NCBI GenBank assembly: GCA_013397455.1
Contig: VYZB01000167.1
Coordinates: forward strand, 932,758 to 996,757
Direction of reading: 5' to 3'
DNA length: 64,000 bases
Source: Crotophaga sulcirostris
Lineage: Eukaryota > Chordata > Aves > Cuculiformes > Crotophagidae
Shown: in pieces, positions 60,958 through 64,000 of the stretch
Numbering within the stretch: position 1 is the stretch's first letter
Layout of the letters: each line of letters opens with the position of its first letter
Program-made: the position numbers and the translations under genes
Notes under the pieces: generated by a model
The model's database searches: none
What the model saw: only the letters and a program-made list of their open reading frames with translations
What the model was told of the DNA's origin: nothing

Positions 60958-63194
60958 GTATCAAGTCTCCTGCTGTGGCAGGTTTATTTTAAATCAGTAT
61001 TTGATTTCTTATTGGCAGAATTTGTCCTTCTATGCATATCCAGTATAAATGAAACTAAGTTTAGACGTATGTGGTTCACATTAATTTAACTTTTATTTTA
61101 GACATTCTATTTAGCATGTAGCAATACATGTACAGTATATCTCTTTTTATTACAATACAATATCTTACCACTTTTGTAGCAAAGCTATATACTAATATCT
61201 TAAAACTTAACAGCAATATAATTTATGGTTCCTGCAAAACTAACTTTCTGAAAGTAGTGTTAGAGGCATTTGCCAAAAAATCAAGTTCTGTATTTAATAT
61301 GTTGCGTTTTATTTTGTGTCATTGTACTTGTGTGTCATTACTCTAGATGTAATGCTGAAGCACTGAAGAATTCAGAATTTAATAACTTGGGATTAAGAGC
61401 ATGTGAACACATGCACATGTATAAAGTAGTCTCCAGTGGTTACACAAATTTGAGAGAATGGGACATAAAAGGAAATGACAGTTCTTTTACTTTAATTAAA
61501 GATCTTATTGATATGTAATTTTAAAGATTAAGGAGACTAAAAATTACTGTTATTTCATTGATGGCATTTAGATTCTCATTCTTTATGACAATTCAAAGAA
61601 AACATCTTTCACGTATTATTTTTACTTTTTTCCTTTAGCTCATTCTGTTGTCTATTTTTTAACATATATTTGCATAACAGTAAAACCATTACCCTTCAAA
61701 GTGGTCTGTTTTCTAAAATTATTTTTCTTCACCTTACATGTGGAAAATAGCCTCCATATATTTTTCTTATAAACATAGTTTCCCAGAAGTTGGTCTTTGA
61801 AATCTGTAAGTCATTTTATTGATCCAGTCTTGTAGTCTTTCCCCTTCAATTAATGTGGAGTTTTTAATTGCTGATTTTTAAAATATTGATAAGTTGGATA
61901 TTTTTTCACTTCTCTCAAAGAAATTTCAAGTAACGCCTTGTAAGTTTAGAAGTCTGACTTCCCTGAAATCGCCCTGTAATAGTTCTGTTCGATACATAGC
62001 ACAAATTATTGCCTCTCAGCGTGAGTTGATGTACATGCAGTTAATAGGACTGTGACAGCTAACAACTGGCACTGAGATAATCTGTCCAAGTGATGGGAGA
62101 TTCCTCTCTCTTCTGGCTCTGTGACTGAGGAAGAGGCAATTTTGTAGTGTCACATATGGTTCTGCTTTTGTACATGTTGAACACCTTTTTATTGTTACTC
62201 TGTTTTGTTCTGTAGAACATCATCTATGTTTAACAACCACTCCTCAAGGATGGGTAATGAAGCCGGTTACAGTCAGAAAAACCAAATACTAAGACACAGT
62301 TCCTTCTGATGATACCAAAAATAACATTTACTGAAGTAGCATCACAGTGCAGGATATCTCAGTGATCAGCTCTGCAAATGCAACTTTGAAACATAGCACC
62401 AGTGCACGTAGCTGTTTTTGTTGAAACTTCTTTATACCATTGAAAGATGACCCAGCCAATGACTCAATCAGTTATGGAAATTTTTGATAAGTTGGTGCAC
62501 AATTTGTAGAATCATAGTCATAGAATAGTTTGGGGTTGAAGGGACCTTAAAGATTATCTAGTTCTAGTTCTATGCATAAGCTATATAACATGTTATATGA
62601 GCACTATATAGTCATTGGCAAAGGATTTAACAGAAGTATTTTTCCCTTTAAGGTAAGTAGAGTCTTTTTTTTTTACTTATCTCTCTTTAGGATATACATC
62701 TTTCTGAAAGATTCAGTAACAACTTTATCAGTAAAAAAAAGATATGCATATTGCTTTGTTCTCTAACAAGTTGCAATCAAACTGGTTAGAAGTTTATCTG
62801 ACTTCACAGCTCAAAAGCCTCTGGTTTTATCCTTGGGTGCATTTTCAAGATCTACTTTGGCTAGGTTTTTCACATCTTTTAGAAGATAATCCCTGGCTGA
62901 TGATTTTTGAACTCTGTTTTCTCATGGCCTCAGCACATGGTGTACAGTTGTGTTATAGGACCATTGAAAACTCGTTCTGCACAGCAGTGACTCACTAAAA
63001 GAAGGATGTATACATGTGTGTAATACTTTCTCGATTGCCTGTTATTAATATCTGTCTAATTACTTGTTAACATCTGCCTAATTACAGCAATATTCTTAGT
63101 ATAGGTTTTAATTTGGTTCTTTTCAGGCTAAAATATTGTCAAGTTTGTACAGTAGCCTTGCTTTAAGTATCATGTAATGTTTTCTTTTTTAAAG
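60958..63194 (+). other. DMD: DMD intron 25
   Basis: This 2,237-base AT-rich intron has one short antisense CR1 end (62507-62572). Frames of 60-84 codons (for example 62744-62998) show no family match. No other element was seen. Confidence 0.85.
62507..62572 (-). mobile_element. CR1 LINE 3' end, short fragment
   Basis: The forward read tagaatcatagtcatagaat, then agtttggggttgaagggacc and ttaaagattatctagttcta, is the reverse complement of a CR1 3' end with its catagaat tail repeats. About 66 bases remain, antisense to DMD, with no coding part. Confidence 0.92.
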
Positions 63195-63365
63195 GCTTAT
63201 GCTAAGAAGGCAGCATTAAAAGGTGGTTTGGATAAGACTGTGAGTCTCAGAAAAGATTTGTCAGAGATGCATGAATGGATAACACAAGCTGAGGAAGAAT
63301 ATCTGGAAAGAGATTTTGAGTATAAAACACCTGATGAATTGCAGAGAGCTGTTGAGGAGCTGAAG
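63195..63365 (+). CDS. DMD: Dystrophin exon 26 (repeat 7 end, repeat 8 start)
   Basis: The exon is 171 bases, phase 0 to 0, and codes 57 residues starting [18 protein letters not shown], passing [20 protein letters not shown] and ending LQRAVEELK. It equals human residues about 1145-1201, the end of repeat 7 and helix A of repeat 8. The [22 protein letters not shown] stretch is the best anchor and almost invariant. The acceptor is ttctttttttaaag and the donor aag|gtaaaa has a at +5. It is the last exon in the window; exon 27 must lie beyond base 64000. Confidence 0.98.
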
Positions 63366-64000
63366 GTAAAAGATGAATTAATTCGTTGAGCTGTGTTTAA
63401 AGTTCTTTCTGAAGTTTTCAGTGTAAAGAAAGTTTATTCTTTCATTTAGAAAGGTGCTTTTGAGATCTGCTTGTTATCCTTAAAGTTAAAAAAGTAGGTG
63501 GCTTGAAGTAATACCTATTTGGAATATGTTGCAATATATTTAATCTTTCACAATACTCCTTACCTTTTTTTTTCTTCTCTGTACTTTATTGGATCCTTGA
63601 TTTTGATGCAACTTCAACATCCTTTTACTTAAGGAATAATTCCTAAGAATGAGGTGTTAGCAGCAGTTAACTGATAGATTGATATCATTTTTATGTCTTC
63701 TTTTTGTATTAAAGAGAAAGGAAAATGTAAAGATTTAGTACTTCAGGATGTGTGTTGGTATGTACTAAGTATGCATGATTTTTTATTTGATTTTTTTAAT
63801 ATAGCAATATAGGAGCAGTATGTTTTTGTCTTAAGTAAATAATGTTTCTTTTTTGTGGAATGTATATGGCCTTTGGATAAAAAACACTGATTTGTGATAT
63901 ATGCTCAAATATACTGTTGCTCAGCCACTGTTTGGAGCCTTGATTTTTATTTCATAGGTGAATTGTTTGGCCTGTACTATTTAGGAAGTCAGGTTATATG
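63366..64000 (+). other. DMD: DMD intron 26, 5' part
   Basis: This is AT-rich intron sequence from the exon 26 donor to the window end. I see no repeat, exon or other element in it. Confidence 0.85.

Larger units (their letters stand above)
3910..63365 (+). other. DMD: Dystrophin gene (DMD), exons 13-26, partial gene
   Basis: Fourteen exons with canonical AG/GT borders splice into one 707-codon frame. It reads as the dystrophin central rod from late spectrin-like repeat 2 to early repeat 8. Dystrophin is the large cytoskeletal protein under the muscle membrane that links actin to the dystroglycan complex; the rod acts as a flexible spacer and shock absorber. Neither the N-terminal actin-binding domain nor the C-terminal WW/EF-hand/ZZ region is here, so the gene continues on both sides. 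Exon lengths and phases all agree with the human gene as I recall it. Utrophin (UTRN), the paralogue, is the main alternative, but the residue matches follow dystrophin throughout, for example TTGFKDQNEM, EELPPPPP and QLVEHCQK. Calling the transcript the muscle isoform is inference, since these exons are shared by all full-length Dp427 forms. Confidence 0.98.

Noticed and set aside
3910..63365. Utrophin (UTRN) instead of dystrophin
   Set aside because: Residues and exon sizes follow dystrophin in every exon, including hinge 2 (EELPPPPP) and TTGFKDQNEM.

Overview
This window is an internal piece of a bird dystrophin gene (DMD), read on the + strand. Fourteen consecutive coding exons can be placed to the base from homology, reading frame and GT/AG borders. 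They match exons 13 to 26 of the muscle isoform Dp427. Their lengths are 120, 102, 108, 180, 176, 124, 88, 242, 181, 146, 213, 114, 156 and 171 bases, the same sizes I recall for the human exons. Together they make 2,121 coding bases, or 707 codons with no stop or frameshift, equal to about residues 495-1201 of human dystrophin. This covers the end of spectrin-like repeat 2, repeat 3, the proline-rich hinge 2, repeats 4 to 7 and the start of repeat 8 of the central rod.

The host is a bird. The recognisable transposons are CR1 LINEs, the main avian retrotransposon, and the exon sequences are close to but distinct from the mammalian ones. Two copies of a GC-rich repeat with 'ctgctccagygtggg' units (about 14.7 kb and 56.8-57.5 kb) look like a family I know from many bird genomes, which leans towards a neoavian bird rather than fixing the species. 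In chicken, DMD is on chromosome 1; the same placement here is inference.

Layout: end of intron 12 (1-3909); exon 13; intron 13 (7.9 kb); exons 14 and 15 separated by a 104-base intron; intron 15 (4.0 kb, with an antisense CR1 and one GC-rich repeat); exon 16; intron 16 (5.4 kb); exon 17 (hinge 2); intron 17 (8.9 kb, with the longest antisense CR1); exon 18; intron 18 (7.1 kb); exon 19; intron 19 (7.2 kb); exon 20; intron 20 (1.4 kb); exon 21; intron 21 (7.0 kb, with a sense CR1); exons 22 and 23 separated by 1.0 kb; intron 23 (3.7 kb, second GC-rich repeat); exon 24; intron 24 (1.4 kb, 35-base tandem array); exon 25; intron 25 (2.2 kb); exon 26; start of intron 26.

All exons belong to one transcript and one protein. 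I found no second host gene, no tRNA, rRNA or CRISPR array, and none of the known internal DMD promoters, which lie further downstream. About 97% of the window is intron, and the open frames outside the exons are chance frames or decayed transposon frames. I do not see a previously undescribed system. The second-look items concern splice-site oddities, repeat architecture and uneven exon conservation.
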